The notes under the pieces were generated by a model that was not told the origin of the DNA, did not search any database, and was given only the letters and a program-made list of their open reading frames with translations. DNA of 64,000 bases from a bacterium (GTDB lineage Bacteria; Armatimonadota; Fimbriimonadia; Fimbriimonadales; Fimbriimonadaceae), in NCBI GenBank assembly GCA_027483535.1, contig JAIXUN010000003.1, positions 707,362 to 771,361 on the forward strand. Direction: 5' to 3'. The position numbers and the translations under genes are program-made. Each line of letters begins with the position of its first letter. Within the stretch, counting starts at the first letter, position 1. This document shows, piece by piece, positions 35,227 to 44,365 of this stretch.

Positions 35227-36426
35227 ATGATAGGGCTGGAAACTGTGGTTGCATCCGCACTTGCGACGATGCACCTAGGCTCGCCAACAAACGCAAACTC
35301 GATCGCCGAAGCTCGTAGCATTGCCCCGTCTCCGCGGATTGCATCGCGGACTTCTCCGAAGAAGGCGAAGAAAGCAGCAGACGCCGAAGCTCCGAAATGG
35401 AACATCAGCGGACATTTGGATTTTTACTACCAGTATGATTTTGGCAAGCCAGGTGTAGGAGCCGATCTCGTGGGTCGAGCGTTCGACGTTCGGAACGAGT
35501 CGTTCAGCCTCGCATCGGCACAGGTCAACATCGTTCGACCGCCGACCGAATCCGAACCGTTCGGACTGACTTTAAACCTTGTTGCCGGTCGAAATGCTGA
35601 CCTGCTCGTAGCCGCTCGACAGCCAAACGAGACCGCATACAAGCTGCTGCAACAGGCCTACGGCACCTACGACGACCACAAAGGGCTCACCATCGACTTT
35701 GGTAAGTTCACCACTTGGGTCGGTTTTGAGGTTCTGGCAACGCCGGATAACCCCAACTACTCACTGTCTCACTTGTTCAACTTCGGTCAGCCGTTCTGGC
35801 ACACCGGAATCCGAGCCTCGAAGAAGATCAGCGACAAACTCGCCTTCACGGGCGCGGTTGTGAACGGATGGAACGAGGTTGAGGACACGAACGGAGCAAA
35901 GTCTCTCGGTTTCGGATTGGTTTACACCTGCGACGCGAACGATACGTTCATCCTCAACTACCTCGGTGGAAATGAGGGTGCGGGTGTAGTCAACGGAGCC
36001 GGCTTTACCGCGTTGGGCGAATGGAACGTTCAGGTGGTCGACTTCGACTACATTCGAACCTTTGGCAAGAAGTTCAAGATGATCTTCGACGGCACGTACG
36101 CCAGCGCAACGGGTAACTCCGCAGGAACGACGAGTGGCAACTGGTACGGCTTTGAAGTTCACGCGATTGCTGAACTGAACGATCGGCAGAACCTCGCCAT
36201 CCGATACGACACCTTCAAAGATCATGAAGGTCTCCGATTCTTCGGTGTCGGAAACTCGGGCTCGCTGTCTTCGCTCACGGCAACTTGGAACTACGCGGTC
36301 ACGCCGTCGTCTCAGTTCCGCGTTGAACTGCGCCGAGACTTCTCGTCGGCGAACTCATTTGTGTCCGATTCTGGAAACAAATCGAACCGAACGACGCTCA
36401 CCGTCGCCCAGGCCATCCGCTTCTAA
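35227..36426 (+). CDS. Outer-membrane beta-barrel porin (BBP2/OmpL-like)
   Basis: A 399-residue protein with alternating amphipathic strands from about residue 55 on, beginning WNISGHLDFYYQYDFGKPG. It has the family stretch QQAYGTYDDHKGLTIDFGKFTTWVGFEV and ends in phenylalanine (QAIRF), the classical outer-membrane sorting signal. A Lys/Ala-rich linker precedes the barrel. The N-terminus (MIGLETVVASALATM) is a poor signal peptide without basic residues, but no earlier start exists because of an upstream in-frame stop. It implies a diderm envelope. Confidence 0.8.
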   Translation: MIGLETVVASALATMHLGSPTNANSIAEARSIAPSPRIASRTSPKKAKKAADAEAPKWNISGHLDFYYQYDFGKPGVGADLVGRAFDVRNESFSLASAQVNIVRPPTESEPFGLTLNLVAGRNADLLVAARQPNETAYKLLQQAYGTYDDHKGLTIDFGKFTTWVGFEVLATPDNPNYSLSHLFNFGQPFWHTGIRASKKISDKLAFTGAVVNGWNEVEDTNGAKSLGFGLVYTCDANDTFILNYLGGNEGAGVVNGAGFTALGEWNVQVVDFDYIRTFGKKFKMIFDGTYASATGNSAGTTSGNWYGFEVHAIAELNDRQNLAIRYDTFKDHEGLRFFGVGNSGSLSSLTATWNYAVTPSSQFRVELRRDFSSANSFVSDSGNKSNRTTLTVAQAIRF

Positions 36427-36439
36427 GCGGGTAATCATA

Positions 36440-36470
36440 AAAAAGGGAGGGCTATATGCCCTCCTTTTTT
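36440..36470. terminator. Terminator between porin and M14 peptidase
   Basis: A 12-bp stem (AAAAGGGAGGGC with GCCCTCCTTTTT) has a TATAT loop and ends in TTTTTT; the A-run side also serves the minus-strand gene. Confidence 0.9.
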
Positions 36471-36488
36471 GGTCTTCAAAGCTCCCGA

Positions 36489-38189
36489 TTAACCGACGGT
36501 GACGATCTTTCGAACCGTGCCCGCGCGCTCATGTTTCGCGATGATTTCGTAGGTGCCGGGTTCGACAATCCACTCAAGCACCGCGACATCGGTCGTTTCA
36601 TCCATCGACCAGCCCCATCCGCCAACCATGGTGTGACTGTAGCCCGTGAGCTGACCGTAGTCTTTCCTCAATTCGCCGGAGACCAGCCACGACGGCTCAG
36701 ACTCTCCGGGCTTGGGCCAAGAGACACGGTCCCCATTCTCGTCGAGCTTGTAAATCTCACCGATCACTCCTCGACAGAGCTTCTTGGTAGCCGCTTGTTT
36801 GGTCACCGAAGTTGGAAGCCAACCTGTGTTTTGAACCGCAAAGCGCAGACGAGTATTCCCGCCAACTTCCGCTGATTCGAACGCCCGCTCCTTAAGGCAA
36901 GGACCCGTGCCCGCATGCCAGATCGCCCATTCGGCGAGCGGAGTGATCTCTTTGTCCAAGAGCTTGGGAGGAGGGTTTCGGAAGGCGTACAGGGCGTTCC
37001 ATCCACCAATCTCCAGGTTCCCGAGTTGCGGATGCTCGAACTCATACCAATCGATGTAGCCCTCACCGTCGAGTTGCTCGTCTGCCCATTTGAGCATTTG
37101 AACGTCGTGCTCGAACGGGTGATCGCGGAACCAGTCGATGAACTTGTAATCGGTGATGCCGGCTTGCTTGGGCGGAGCCCAAATCTCCACCGTCCAAGCA
37201 AAGACGCCGCGATGGTCGAACATCCAATCGTCGAATGTGCCGGATATGACCTCTTTGGGGTGATAGCGGAAATCGTGATAGACCGCAATGTCGGGGTAAC
37301 CCGTCATCTCTTTGCCCTTTGCCCCCAGCTTCTGATAAGCCCACAGATCTTCGGTGGGAATATCCGCATCCGGGAATCGGCTCGGTGGTCGAAGCAGAAC
37401 ACCACTGTAGGTGTGGAAAGTGATGGCGGAGCAGATGTTCGGTCGATCAAAGATGGCCTGAACCGCCGCCCGAATTTCAGGCTCGCTGGTGGGATAAGGA
37501 CCCGCGCCGTACTGCTCGTTCTCTTGTCTCCACCCTCCGGGGAAGTTGCGGTTCATGTCGAGCCCCTGCTTCTGCTTGCGGGTTCGCATCGTCATGCCAT
37601 CAAACGCTTGGAAGAGTCCCTCCGGAATGACGCGATAGTAGTCGCCACCCGTCTCGCCGGGCTCTCGAAGCTTCATGAGTCGGGGTTCCTCCTCGCTGAT
37701 CTTCCAAGGACCGTTGGGGTCCTTGACTCGCATGGAGAGAATGCGACCATCGCCGTCGACGTCTTGTTTGTCGAGTCCTTCAATATCCTCCTCGTCGTAC
37801 GGATACGGCCGAGTCGAGCTTCGAATGATGCGAGGTACCTCTTCTAGCGCCCACTCCGCACCGTCGGGACCGAGTCGCGGAACCAGGTAGAACACGCGAT
37901 CCTTCAGAAGGGCAGGACGCTCGGTGACAAGCTTGTAAAGAATCTTGAGGACGGCGGTGGTGGCGCTCACTTCGCTGGCGTGAATGTTCCCATCGCACCA
38001 GAAGCCGGGCTTCTCCAGGGGATCGCCCTTGGCAAATTCGGTGACCGTTACCAGCCAAATGTTTCGACCCTCGTAGCTTTTCCCGATCGACTCAAGGCGA
38101 ACGAGGTCGGGATACTCCGCTACAAAGGCCTGCAGAATCTCGGTGAGTTCCGCGTATCGGATGTACCGATCGAAGGGGACCTGTGGCAT
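36489..38189 (-). CDS. M14-family zinc carboxypeptidase
   Basis: A 566-residue metallocarboxypeptidase. The zinc ligands are His70 and Glu73 in CDGNIHASEVSA and His259 in AITFHTYSG, substrate-binding Asn-Arg lies in DMNRNFPGG, and the catalytic Glu335 is in FAWTVEIWAP. The extra C-terminal 150 residues are beta-rich. No signal peptide is visible, so it may act in the cytoplasm on peptides or murein fragments. Divergent from the ABC exporter; each has its own TAACCT box six bases before the start. Confidence 0.9.
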   Translation of the reverse strand: MPQVPFDRYIRYAELTEILQAFVAEYPDLVRLESIGKSYEGRNIWLVTVTEFAKGDPLEKPGFWCDGNIHASEVSATTAVLKILYKLVTERPALLKDRVFYLVPRLGPDGAEWALEEVPRIIRSSTRPYPYDEEDIEGLDKQDVDGDGRILSMRVKDPNGPWKISEEEPRLMKLREPGETGGDYYRVIPEGLFQAFDGMTMRTRKQKQGLDMNRNFPGGWRQENEQYGAGPYPTSEPEIRAAVQAIFDRPNICSAITFHTYSGVLLRPPSRFPDADIPTEDLWAYQKLGAKGKEMTGYPDIAVYHDFRYHPKEVISGTFDDWMFDHRGVFAWTVEIWAPPKQAGITDYKFIDWFRDHPFEHDVQMLKWADEQLDGEGYIDWYEFEHPQLGNLEIGGWNALYAFRNPPPKLLDKEITPLAEWAIWHAGTGPCLKERAFESAEVGGNTRLRFAVQNTGWLPTSVTKQAATKKLCRGVIGEIYKLDENGDRVSWPKPGESEPSWLVSGELRKDYGQLTGYSHTMVGGWGWSMDETTDVAVLEWIVEPGTYEIIAKHERAGTVRKIVTVG

Positions 38190-38195
38190 GAACCG

Positions 38196-38201
38196 AGGTT
38201 A
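38196..38201 (-). promoter_or_regulatory. -10 box of a predicted leaderless promoter (M14 peptidase)
   Basis: On the minus strand TAACCT is followed by six bases and the ATG at 38189. No Shine-Dalgarno is present. Confidence 0.5.
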
Positions 38202-38258
38202 CCGTCTCCTCACTGCACCCATTGAATCTGTTCATGAAACGGACTCGCAGGAATGGCG

Positions 38259-38264
38259 TAACCT
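38259..38264 (+). promoter_or_regulatory. -10 box of a predicted leaderless promoter (ABC exporter)
   Basis: TAACCT followed by six bases and the GTG at 38271; the same hexamer and spacing as the divergent M14 gene 60 bases away. Confidence 0.5.
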
Positions 38265-38270
38265 AGAAAC

Positions 38271-40058
38271 GTGCAATCGCCTTCGGCTAACCCTTATCGC
38301 AAGCTCGACTGGGGAATCATCAAACGCCTGCTCCAACTGGCGATTCCACATAAGCGGTCTTTGGCCCTCGCTGGCGTGCTGGGAGTCCTCGCGACGGTCG
38401 TTCAACTGGCGCTGCCCTACGTTGCCAAGCAGGCGGTTGATGAAGTTGGCAAAACTCAATCGGTCGCTCAAATAGACCGTGCCGCCGCGCTGATCATCGG
38501 ACTTTTTCTCATCTCCGCGACCTTTGGGTTCCTGCAGTTCGTGATCCTTTCCAAGACGGGCAACCGCATCGTCAACGACCTTCGAAAGAACCTGTTCGCC
38601 CACTTGCAGCGACTCCCGGTCTCGTACTTCGACAAGCACCGATCGGGCGATCTCACCAGCTTCCTCTCCAACGATGTTTCCCAGGTGCAAACCACGGTCA
38701 CTTCAGACGTGGTCAACTTTGCCTCGAACATCCTGAAGCTCATCGGCGGGATCGTCATGGCGGTCGTCATCGACTGGAAGCTTTGCCTTTTCGTGGTCGC
38801 GCTTCTCTCGGCGGTGATGGCGATGTTCGTCATCCTTGGACGCCAACTCCGGGTTCTTAACCGGGAAGCGTTGGACCGTCTGAGTGAAGCTATTGGTCAA
38901 ATGACCGAAGCGCTTGGGCAGATTCGTCTTGTGAAGGCGTTCGCGCGGGAGAAGTATGAGGACGATCGGACCGGTGGCAAGCTAGACGAGGTCTACCGCC
39001 TCAATGTGAAAAGCTCTCGATGGGAGGCAGGCATGGGCACCATGGGCTTCTTCGGGTTCATCATTTTGCTTCTTGGAGTGCTCTGGTACGGCGGTCGAGG
39101 CGTGATCGAAGGCAACCTCACTATCGGCGCGATTGTCGGCTTCTTCTTGGTGGTGACCATCATCTCTGGTCCCATGGGCGAACTTGCCTCGCTCACTTCT
39201 CGATTGCAACGAGCCACGGGTGCGGCTGAAAGACTGTTTGAGATTTTGGACGAGGCGGTTGAACCTGAACCCACCGTTCCCGCCGATGGAACTCATCTCT
39301 TCGAGGGTCCGTGCGCGGTTCGGTTTGAAGACATTCACTTTGCTTACGTGGAAGATCAACCGATTCTGAAGGGACTGACCCTAGCCCTAGAAGGCGGCAA
39401 AACCACCGCGCTGGTGGGGGCGAGCGGATCGGGCAAAACCACGGTTTCCGCGCTGCTTTACCGATTCTATGACCCGCAGTCGGGCGCGATCCTCATCGAC
39501 GGCACCCCGATTGACTCCGTCTCCCGTCCCGATCTTCGCGCCGGAATCGGTGTGGTCCCGCAGGAAACTCAGCTTTTCGCCGCGACGATTAAAGAGAACA
39601 TTCGCTACGGGAGGCTAGACGCTACCGACCGCGAGATTGAAGAAGCCGCCCGGGCCGCCAATGTGGAAGAGTTCGTTCTTAAGCTCCCGGACGGCTACGA
39701 GACGATGGTCGGCGAGCGGGGAATCACCCTTTCGGGTGGTCAACGCCAGCGCGTGGCTATCGCCCGAGCGATTCTGAAGGACCCCAAGATTCTGATTCTC
39801 GATGAAGCCACGAGTTCGCTGGATACGAAGTCGGAGAAGTTGGTGCAGGAAGCGATCGATCGGCTGGCGTCGGGTCGAACGACGCTTGTGATCGCCCACC
39901 GACTCTCGACGGTCGAAAACGCCAACCAGATCGTCGTGCTCGCCGATGGTCAGGTGGTGGAGCAGGGCACCCACCCCGAGCTTCTCGCCAAGGGTGGGGC
40001 ATATGCCGACCTCCTTCAAAGAGTGGGTCCGGATGGGTTCGTCCCCAACCTTGCGTAA
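38271..40058 (+). CDS. ABC exporter, fused membrane and ATPase domains (MsbA/LmrA type)
   Basis: A 595-residue half-transporter working as a homodimer in the inner membrane. Six transmembrane helices fill about 25-310. The nucleotide-binding domain follows with Walker A (GASGSGKTT), the Q-loop in GVVPQETQLF, signature LSGGQRQR, Walker B ILILDEATSSLD and the switch His in VIAHRLST. Substrates of this group include lipids, lipid A, drugs and peptides; none can be inferred from the neighbours. GTG start at 38271. Confidence 0.93.
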   Translation: MQSPSANPYRKLDWGIIKRLLQLAIPHKRSLALAGVLGVLATVVQLALPYVAKQAVDEVGKTQSVAQIDRAAALIIGLFLISATFGFLQFVILSKTGNRIVNDLRKNLFAHLQRLPVSYFDKHRSGDLTSFLSNDVSQVQTTVTSDVVNFASNILKLIGGIVMAVVIDWKLCLFVVALLSAVMAMFVILGRQLRVLNREALDRLSEAIGQMTEALGQIRLVKAFAREKYEDDRTGGKLDEVYRLNVKSSRWEAGMGTMGFFGFIILLLGVLWYGGRGVIEGNLTIGAIVGFFLVVTIISGPMGELASLTSRLQRATGAAERLFEILDEAVEPEPTVPADGTHLFEGPCAVRFEDIHFAYVEDQPILKGLTLALEGGKTTALVGASGSGKTTVSALLYRFYDPQSGAILIDGTPIDSVSRPDLRAGIGVVPQETQLFAATIKENIRYGRLDATDREIEEAARAANVEEFVLKLPDGYETMVGERGITLSGGQRQRVAIARAILKDPKILILDEATSSLDTKSEKLVQEAIDRLASGRTTLVIAHRLSTVENANQIVVLADGQVVEQGTHPELLAKGGAYADLLQRVGPDGFVPNLA

Positions 40059-40083
40059 CCCGGCGGACTCTCCATAGCGCACC

Positions 40084-40440
40084 TTAACCGTTCTGCCAGA
40101 TGGAGTTGAGCGGCATGAGGTTGAACGGTGAGCGATAAATGCCTCCCGTAAGGGTGATGTCGTCTCTCACCGCCGTCGCTCGCACTCGAATCGTCTGCCC
40201 GGGTCGCACCCATCCTGTCCACAACACGGTGTTGTTGCGACCGTTGGACGCGGTGGACCAAACACCGCAGAACTGAGGCGAGTACGCGTTCGAGAACTGG
40301 ACGATCACGGGTTGTCCCTTTCGAAAGCTCCCGATCGGCCGGTTGTTGGTGTCGAAGAATCGCACCGTCTGAGCCGAGGCGATCGGCACGGCGGCGGCGA
40401 TAGCGGTGACGAGAATCGTTTTGATGAGCGTTGATCTCAT
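40084..40440 (-). CDS. Small secreted protein of unknown function
   Basis: A 118-residue protein with a clear signal peptide (MRSTLIKTILVTAIAAAVPIASAQ). The mature part is a compact beta-rich domain with a single Cys (SPQFCGVWS). Codons open upstream to 40488, but the ATG at 40440 directly precedes the signal peptide and is preferred. No family recognised. It faces the ABC exporter gene convergently, with only 25 bases between them. Confidence 0.7.
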   Translation of the reverse strand: MRSTLIKTILVTAIAAAVPIASAQTVRFFDTNNRPIGSFRKGQPVIVQFSNAYSPQFCGVWSTASNGRNNTVLWTGWVRPGQTIRVRATAVRDDITLTGGIYRSPFNLMPLNSIWQNG

Positions 40441-40554
40441 GCAATCATCATCGACTGCAAGTGTTAAGTCGTCGATGACAGGGATCAATGCCTAGATGTG
40501 AGATCGCTCACAGGAGTTAGCCGCGGACTAAGAAAGGCGGCTTGGAGCGGGAAG

Positions 40555-40631
40555 TGGTCGGGATGAGAGGATTCGAACCTCCGACCTCTGCGTCCCGAAC
40601 GCAGCGCTCTACCAAGCTGAGCCACATCCCG
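40555..40631 (-). tRNA. tRNA-Pro (anticodon CGG)
   Basis: On the minus strand CGGGATG...CATCCCG forms the 7-bp acceptor. The anticodon arm is CTGCG-TTCGGGA-CGCAG with CGG, the T arm holds GGTTCGAATCC, discriminator A, and CCA is encoded at 40555-40557. Confidence 0.95.
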
Positions 40632-40632
40632 A

Positions 40633-40707
40633 TGGAGCCCTTGACGAGAATCGAACCCGTGACCTCTTCTTTACCAAAGAAGTGCTCTGCCGCTGAGCTA
40701 CAAGGGC
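40633..40707 (-). tRNA. tRNA-Thr (anticodon GGT)
   Basis: Minus-strand cloverleaf: acceptor GCCCTTG/CAAGGGC, anticodon arm CTTCT-TTGGTAA-AGAAG with GGT, T loop GGTTCGATTC, discriminator T and encoded CCA. Its 3' end lies one base from the 5' end of tRNA-Pro, so the two share a transcript. Confidence 0.95.
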
Positions 40708-40822
40708 GAAAACGCTTTGAATGATACCCAAAGCCTCGGCCTGATGCCCGCCCCGACCAAGAAAACCGATGATCCCTGGTGAGATTGGCCGGGTCAAACC
40801 CACCAGGACCCACTAAATCCGC

Positions 40823-41632
40823 CTACGGATAAACGACCGGATTGATGCGACTCGCCGCCGCGTCTCCACCTTTCAAGCCGGGGAACCAGGTCGCCAAATC
40901 GTTCTCGCGCTGAGGGCTGTCCGGCTGAGAAATCACCGCGTCGGCGTCATAAAAGATCACCGTCATCACCTCGCGAGTGGTCGTGGTCGACCCATTTCCG
41001 GGTGCGCCGTGGATGCACCAGCCATCGTGGAAAGTAGCATCGCCTGCCTGCATGCTGCCCACTTGAACGACCTCGAACCCATTCGAGTGGATCAGCGATT
41101 CCAACTGAGCCTCGCTATCGTCGGAGATGTTCAGCGGACCCTGATATCCAATGGTCTGCGATCCAACCGCAAACTTCAGCGTGCCCATATCCGGCGTGAT
41201 GTCTACCAGGGGCATCCACATCGTCACGCATTTCACGCCGTCGAGTGGCCAATACTGTTGATCCTGGTGCCAAGGGGTCGGACCGCCGCCCGGCTCCTTG
41301 TAAAGCGCCTGATCGTGATAGATGCGCACCGAGGAGACGCCCATTAGGTCGGCGGCCACTTTGCCGAACCTCTTTGCCAGCGAGTACTCCGCCACCTCGG
41401 GATCATCGACCCATAGGTTCATGTTCTGGATGAACGCCTTGCCGTAGGTGTCGCGCTCTTCCAAGGGTTTGTAGTTCTTCGCTAAACGATCCGTCGATTG
41501 AGCAATCTTCATCCGGTAGTTGGCAATCTCATCTGAGGTCGCCAAGCCCGTCACCAGAGTCCAACCTTCGTTTTGGTACCTCTCGATGGTGGCTGGGTCT
41601 ACGTCGATCAACCGGTCTAACGCCTTTGTCAT
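40823..41632 (-). CDS. Phytanoyl-CoA dioxygenase (PhyH)-family protein
   Basis: A 269-residue Fe(II)/2-oxoglutarate oxygenase-like protein. The HxD iron ligands are in TPWHQDQQYWPLDG, the distal His in DGWCIHGAPGNGS and the 2-oxoglutarate Arg in TTTREVMTVIFYD. Substrate unknown; this family is expanded in planctomycetes and armatimonads. No partner genes nearby; it lies downstream of nothing on its strand. Confidence 0.88.
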   Translation of the reverse strand: MTKALDRLIDVDPATIERYQNEGWTLVTGLATSDEIANYRMKIAQSTDRLAKNYKPLEERDTYGKAFIQNMNLWVDDPEVAEYSLAKRFGKVAADLMGVSSVRIYHDQALYKEPGGGPTPWHQDQQYWPLDGVKCVTMWMPLVDITPDMGTLKFAVGSQTIGYQGPLNISDDSEAQLESLIHSNGFEVVQVGSMQAGDATFHDGWCIHGAPGNGSTTTTREVMTVIFYDADAVISQPDSPQRENDLATWFPGLKGGDAAASRINPVVYP

Positions 41633-41676
41633 CGCTTAACGATAATCCATTGCATCCCCCATGAGTTCAAAACCGG

Positions 41677-41682
41677 CATACT
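41677..41682 (+). promoter_or_regulatory. -10 box of a predicted leaderless promoter (antiporter)
   Basis: CATACT followed by seven bases and the ATG at 41690; supports that start over the TTG at 41684. Confidence 0.4.
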
Positions 41683-41689
41683 TTTGGGC

Positions 41690-43246
41690 ATGGACTGGCT
41701 GTGGATCGGCTCGGCGTTTCTCCTTGGATGGGTGGGAACCGGGTTCGGCTTGCCACCCATGGTGGGTTACCTCTTTGCGGGAATCCTGCTCGCCGCCTTG
41801 GGACAGGAGGCCGGATCCACGGTTGAAGACCTGTCTTCAATCGGCGTTTTGCTCCTGCTCTTCGCCGTTGGTCTCAAACTCAAAGTTCGCTCCTTGCTTA
41901 AATGGGAGATTTTGGGGGTTGGGGGCGCGCACCTGTTAGGATTTGGAGCCGTTCTGGCCGCCGCTCTTGCCGCAACCGGAATCGTGGTCCCGGCTGCGAT
42001 GTTCATCGGGTTTTCGCTTACGTTCTCCAGTACGGTGCTTGCGGTCAAGATGCTGGAAGACCGGAGCGAACTCAACGCTTTGCACGGTCGAATTGCGGTG
42101 GGCGTTCTGATTCTTCAAGATATCGTCGCCATCGGAATGCTCTCCAGTGTCGGAGCGAAACAACCGACCCTTTGGGCCCTTCTGCTTCCCTTGGTTTTCT
42201 TACTCAAGCCGCTTCTCGGTTGGATTTTGGACCGTAGTGGTCACAAAGAGCTGTTGCTCGTGTTCGGAATCGGGATCGCCTTGGGCGGTGGTCAGTTGGC
42301 AAAGTCGGTAGGGATCTCGCCCGAGGTAGGAGCGTTGCTCGCCGGAACTCTGGTGGGTTCTCATGAGAAGGCGGGCGAACTCTCGAAGATTGTCTGGAGC
42401 GTTAAAGAGCTGTTCCTGGTGACCTTCTTCCTGAAGATGGGCCTCACCGGTCTGCCCACGGCGGGACAATGGTGGACGGTCGCCGCGATCCTCGCCGCGG
42501 TCCCGCTGAAAGCGCTCCTGTTCTTCACGTTGCTCATTCTGTTCGGACTGCGGGCAAGAACCGCTTTCGTTGTGACGGCGAGCCTGTCCACCTACAGCGA
42601 GTTCGCGCTCATCACTCTTGCCGCAGGCATTTCGGGCGGACTCATTTCTGCAAGTTGGGCGCCGATCTTGGGCACGGTCGTCATCATCAGCCTCGTGATT
42701 GGCGCTCCCATCAATCATCGAGTTCACGACATTTTCGACCGTCTTGAAGATTTCCTCATTCGGTTCGAACGCACCAAGCCCCACCCAGACCGCGAGCCGA
42801 CCAAACTCGGCGCCGCCGGGTGGCTGGTCGTTGGCATGGGTCGAACCGGAGGCGGAGTTTACAAGGCGCTTGAAGCTCAAGGTGCCAAGGTGGTCGGGTT
42901 CGATTCCGACCCTGAAAAGGCCTCGGCTCATGTCAAGAAGGGTCGAAGAGTAGTTTATGCGGATGCCGAAGACCCGGGCTTGTGGTCGCACCTAGACCTA
43001 ACGCGACTCCAGGGCATCGTCCTCACTTTGCCGGATTTTGAAGCCAAGCTCATTGCCGTCAAGGCCATTCGGGCAAGGGGCTTCGAAGGGGTTGTCGCCG
43101 TGACAACCTATCACAAAGAGGAGGACGAGATTCTTCAAAAAGCGGGGGCGTCTATGATCTTCCACCTTTTCGCCGCTGCCGGAGAACGACTGGCGGATAC
43201 GGCCTTGGCTGCTTCCAGGCGGACCCCACCGACTCCCGTTCTTTGA
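41690..43246 (+). CDS. Kef-type cation:proton antiporter with TrkA-N domain
   Basis: A 518-residue CPA2 antiporter. Ten or more transmembrane segments fill about 1-350, including the gated core FSLTFSSTVLAVKMLED and GVLILQDIVAIGML with the transport Asp. A cytosolic RCK/TrkA-N Rossmann domain starts at GWLVVGMGRTGGGVYKALEAQ (about 378) and continues to about 500. KefB/KefC-like proteins exchange K+ or Na+ for H+ under nucleotide or redox control. No KefF/KefG partner is in the window. Confidence 0.9.
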   Translation: MDWLWIGSAFLLGWVGTGFGLPPMVGYLFAGILLAALGQEAGSTVEDLSSIGVLLLLFAVGLKLKVRSLLKWEILGVGGAHLLGFGAVLAAALAATGIVVPAAMFIGFSLTFSSTVLAVKMLEDRSELNALHGRIAVGVLILQDIVAIGMLSSVGAKQPTLWALLLPLVFLLKPLLGWILDRSGHKELLLVFGIGIALGGGQLAKSVGISPEVGALLAGTLVGSHEKAGELSKIVWSVKELFLVTFFLKMGLTGLPTAGQWWTVAAILAAVPLKALLFFTLLILFGLRARTAFVVTASLSTYSEFALITLAAGISGGLISASWAPILGTVVIISLVIGAPINHRVHDIFDRLEDFLIRFERTKPHPDREPTKLGAAGWLVVGMGRTGGGVYKALEAQGAKVVGFDSDPEKASAHVKKGRRVVYADAEDPGLWSHLDLTRLQGIVLTLPDFEAKLIAVKAIRARGFEGVVAVTTYHKEEDEILQKAGASMIFHLFAAAGERLADTALAASRRTPPTPVL

Positions 43247-43384
43247 TAAAGAAGTTTCCCGTCACACCACCGAAATTCAACTCCTGGTACAGAACGGTGC
43301 CACTGAAGGCTCACCATTGGGCGTAACGAAAACTAGACTCTTAGCGCGTCTCAAGCACGCGCGTCTGAAGAGAAGGAATCTCAA

Positions 43385-44275
43385 GTGGAACTCGCCTACC
43401 GCCCCCAAAAGGACTGGAGTCAAGTTGTCCCCGAGTCGGTCCATGTTCTCCAAGAGAGTCCGTGGATGCTGGATGGAACCTTCCAGTTCATCCACATGGG
43501 GCACCGATTATCCGCCTTCGACATGGTTTCGAACATGCACGCGGTGCTGGTCTCTCGAACTCCTTACACCACTTACGAACTCAAAAAAGGATCCAAAGTT
43601 CGGAGAGTGCCCATTCCGGCGGGCTCCATCAGCGTGGTGGCCGCCCACTCGGAGTACCAAGCGTTCACAGATGGATCGCTCACCGAGGATCTGGGGTTGC
43701 TGGTCAATCCCGCGAGGGTTCTCGATCTCCTCTCGCAGGATGAAACCGTCAAGGGAGGTGTGCAGCCTCGGGATGGCTTCGGTCTCAACGATTCCCGCAC
43801 TTCGCAAATTCTCACGATGTTCGCCGAGGATTTGAGTTCGCCCGCTCCGTTTGGAGCGGCTTATCGAGAAGGGCTGTTGGGAGCGTTCGCCAGGCATTTT
43901 GCAACCACCTATGCTTACTCGCCCATCGCTCCCAGCGGTGAGAACACACTCTCGCTTCGACAGCTTCGGGTGGTGGAAGAGTTTATCGAGACCCATCTGG
44001 CAGAAGACTTATCTCTGGCATCTGTTGCCGAGGTCTCTGGGTACAGCCGATTCCATTTTCATCGGCTCTTCAAAGCAACCACAGGCTTGCCGCTGTATCG
44101 ATTCATTCTCTTGCGCCGGGTGGAGCGGGCGAAGGAACTACTCCTGCTCACCAACGATTCTCTTTCGGAGATTGCGATGGAAGTTGGATTTTGCGATCAT
44201 GGGCATCTGGCAAGGCATTTCAAGGCCGTGACGGGTCTCTCTCCGTCCCAGTTTCGATCCCAGTCGAACCGATAG
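43385..44275 (+). CDS. AraC-family transcriptional regulator
   Basis: A 296-residue regulator: an N-terminal cupin-like effector domain (about 20-140) and a C-terminal double helix-turn-helix (about 195-294) with VEEFIETHLAEDLSLASVA, SGYSRFHFHRLFKATTGLPLYRFI and the second-helix signature EIAMEVGFCDHGHLARHFKAVTGLSPSQFR (split here for description). AGGAA eight bases before the GTG serves as Shine-Dalgarno. Target unknown; the next gene is a PEP-CTERM protein on the same strand. Confidence 0.92.
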   Translation: MELAYRPQKDWSQVVPESVHVLQESPWMLDGTFQFIHMGHRLSAFDMVSNMHAVLVSRTPYTTYELKKGSKVRRVPIPAGSISVVAAHSEYQAFTDGSLTEDLGLLVNPARVLDLLSQDETVKGGVQPRDGFGLNDSRTSQILTMFAEDLSSPAPFGAAYREGLLGAFARHFATTYAYSPIAPSGENTLSLRQLRVVEEFIETHLAEDLSLASVAEVSGYSRFHFHRLFKATTGLPLYRFILLRRVERAKELLLLTNDSLSEIAMEVGFCDHGHLARHFKAVTGLSPSQFRSQSNR

Positions 44276-44365
44276 CGACCGAATAGCAAGATCGTCCTCA
44301 TCACGAGCAAGACGCTTGCTAAGTCGCTCAACGGGCGCTCAGTAGATTGATATCAGGTGAAAGCC

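Noticed and set aside
35227..36426. Porin gene as possible cytoplasmic protein because of its weak signal peptide
   Set aside because: The alternating strand pattern, the family stretch and the terminal Phe all fit an outer-membrane barrel; there is no alternative start.
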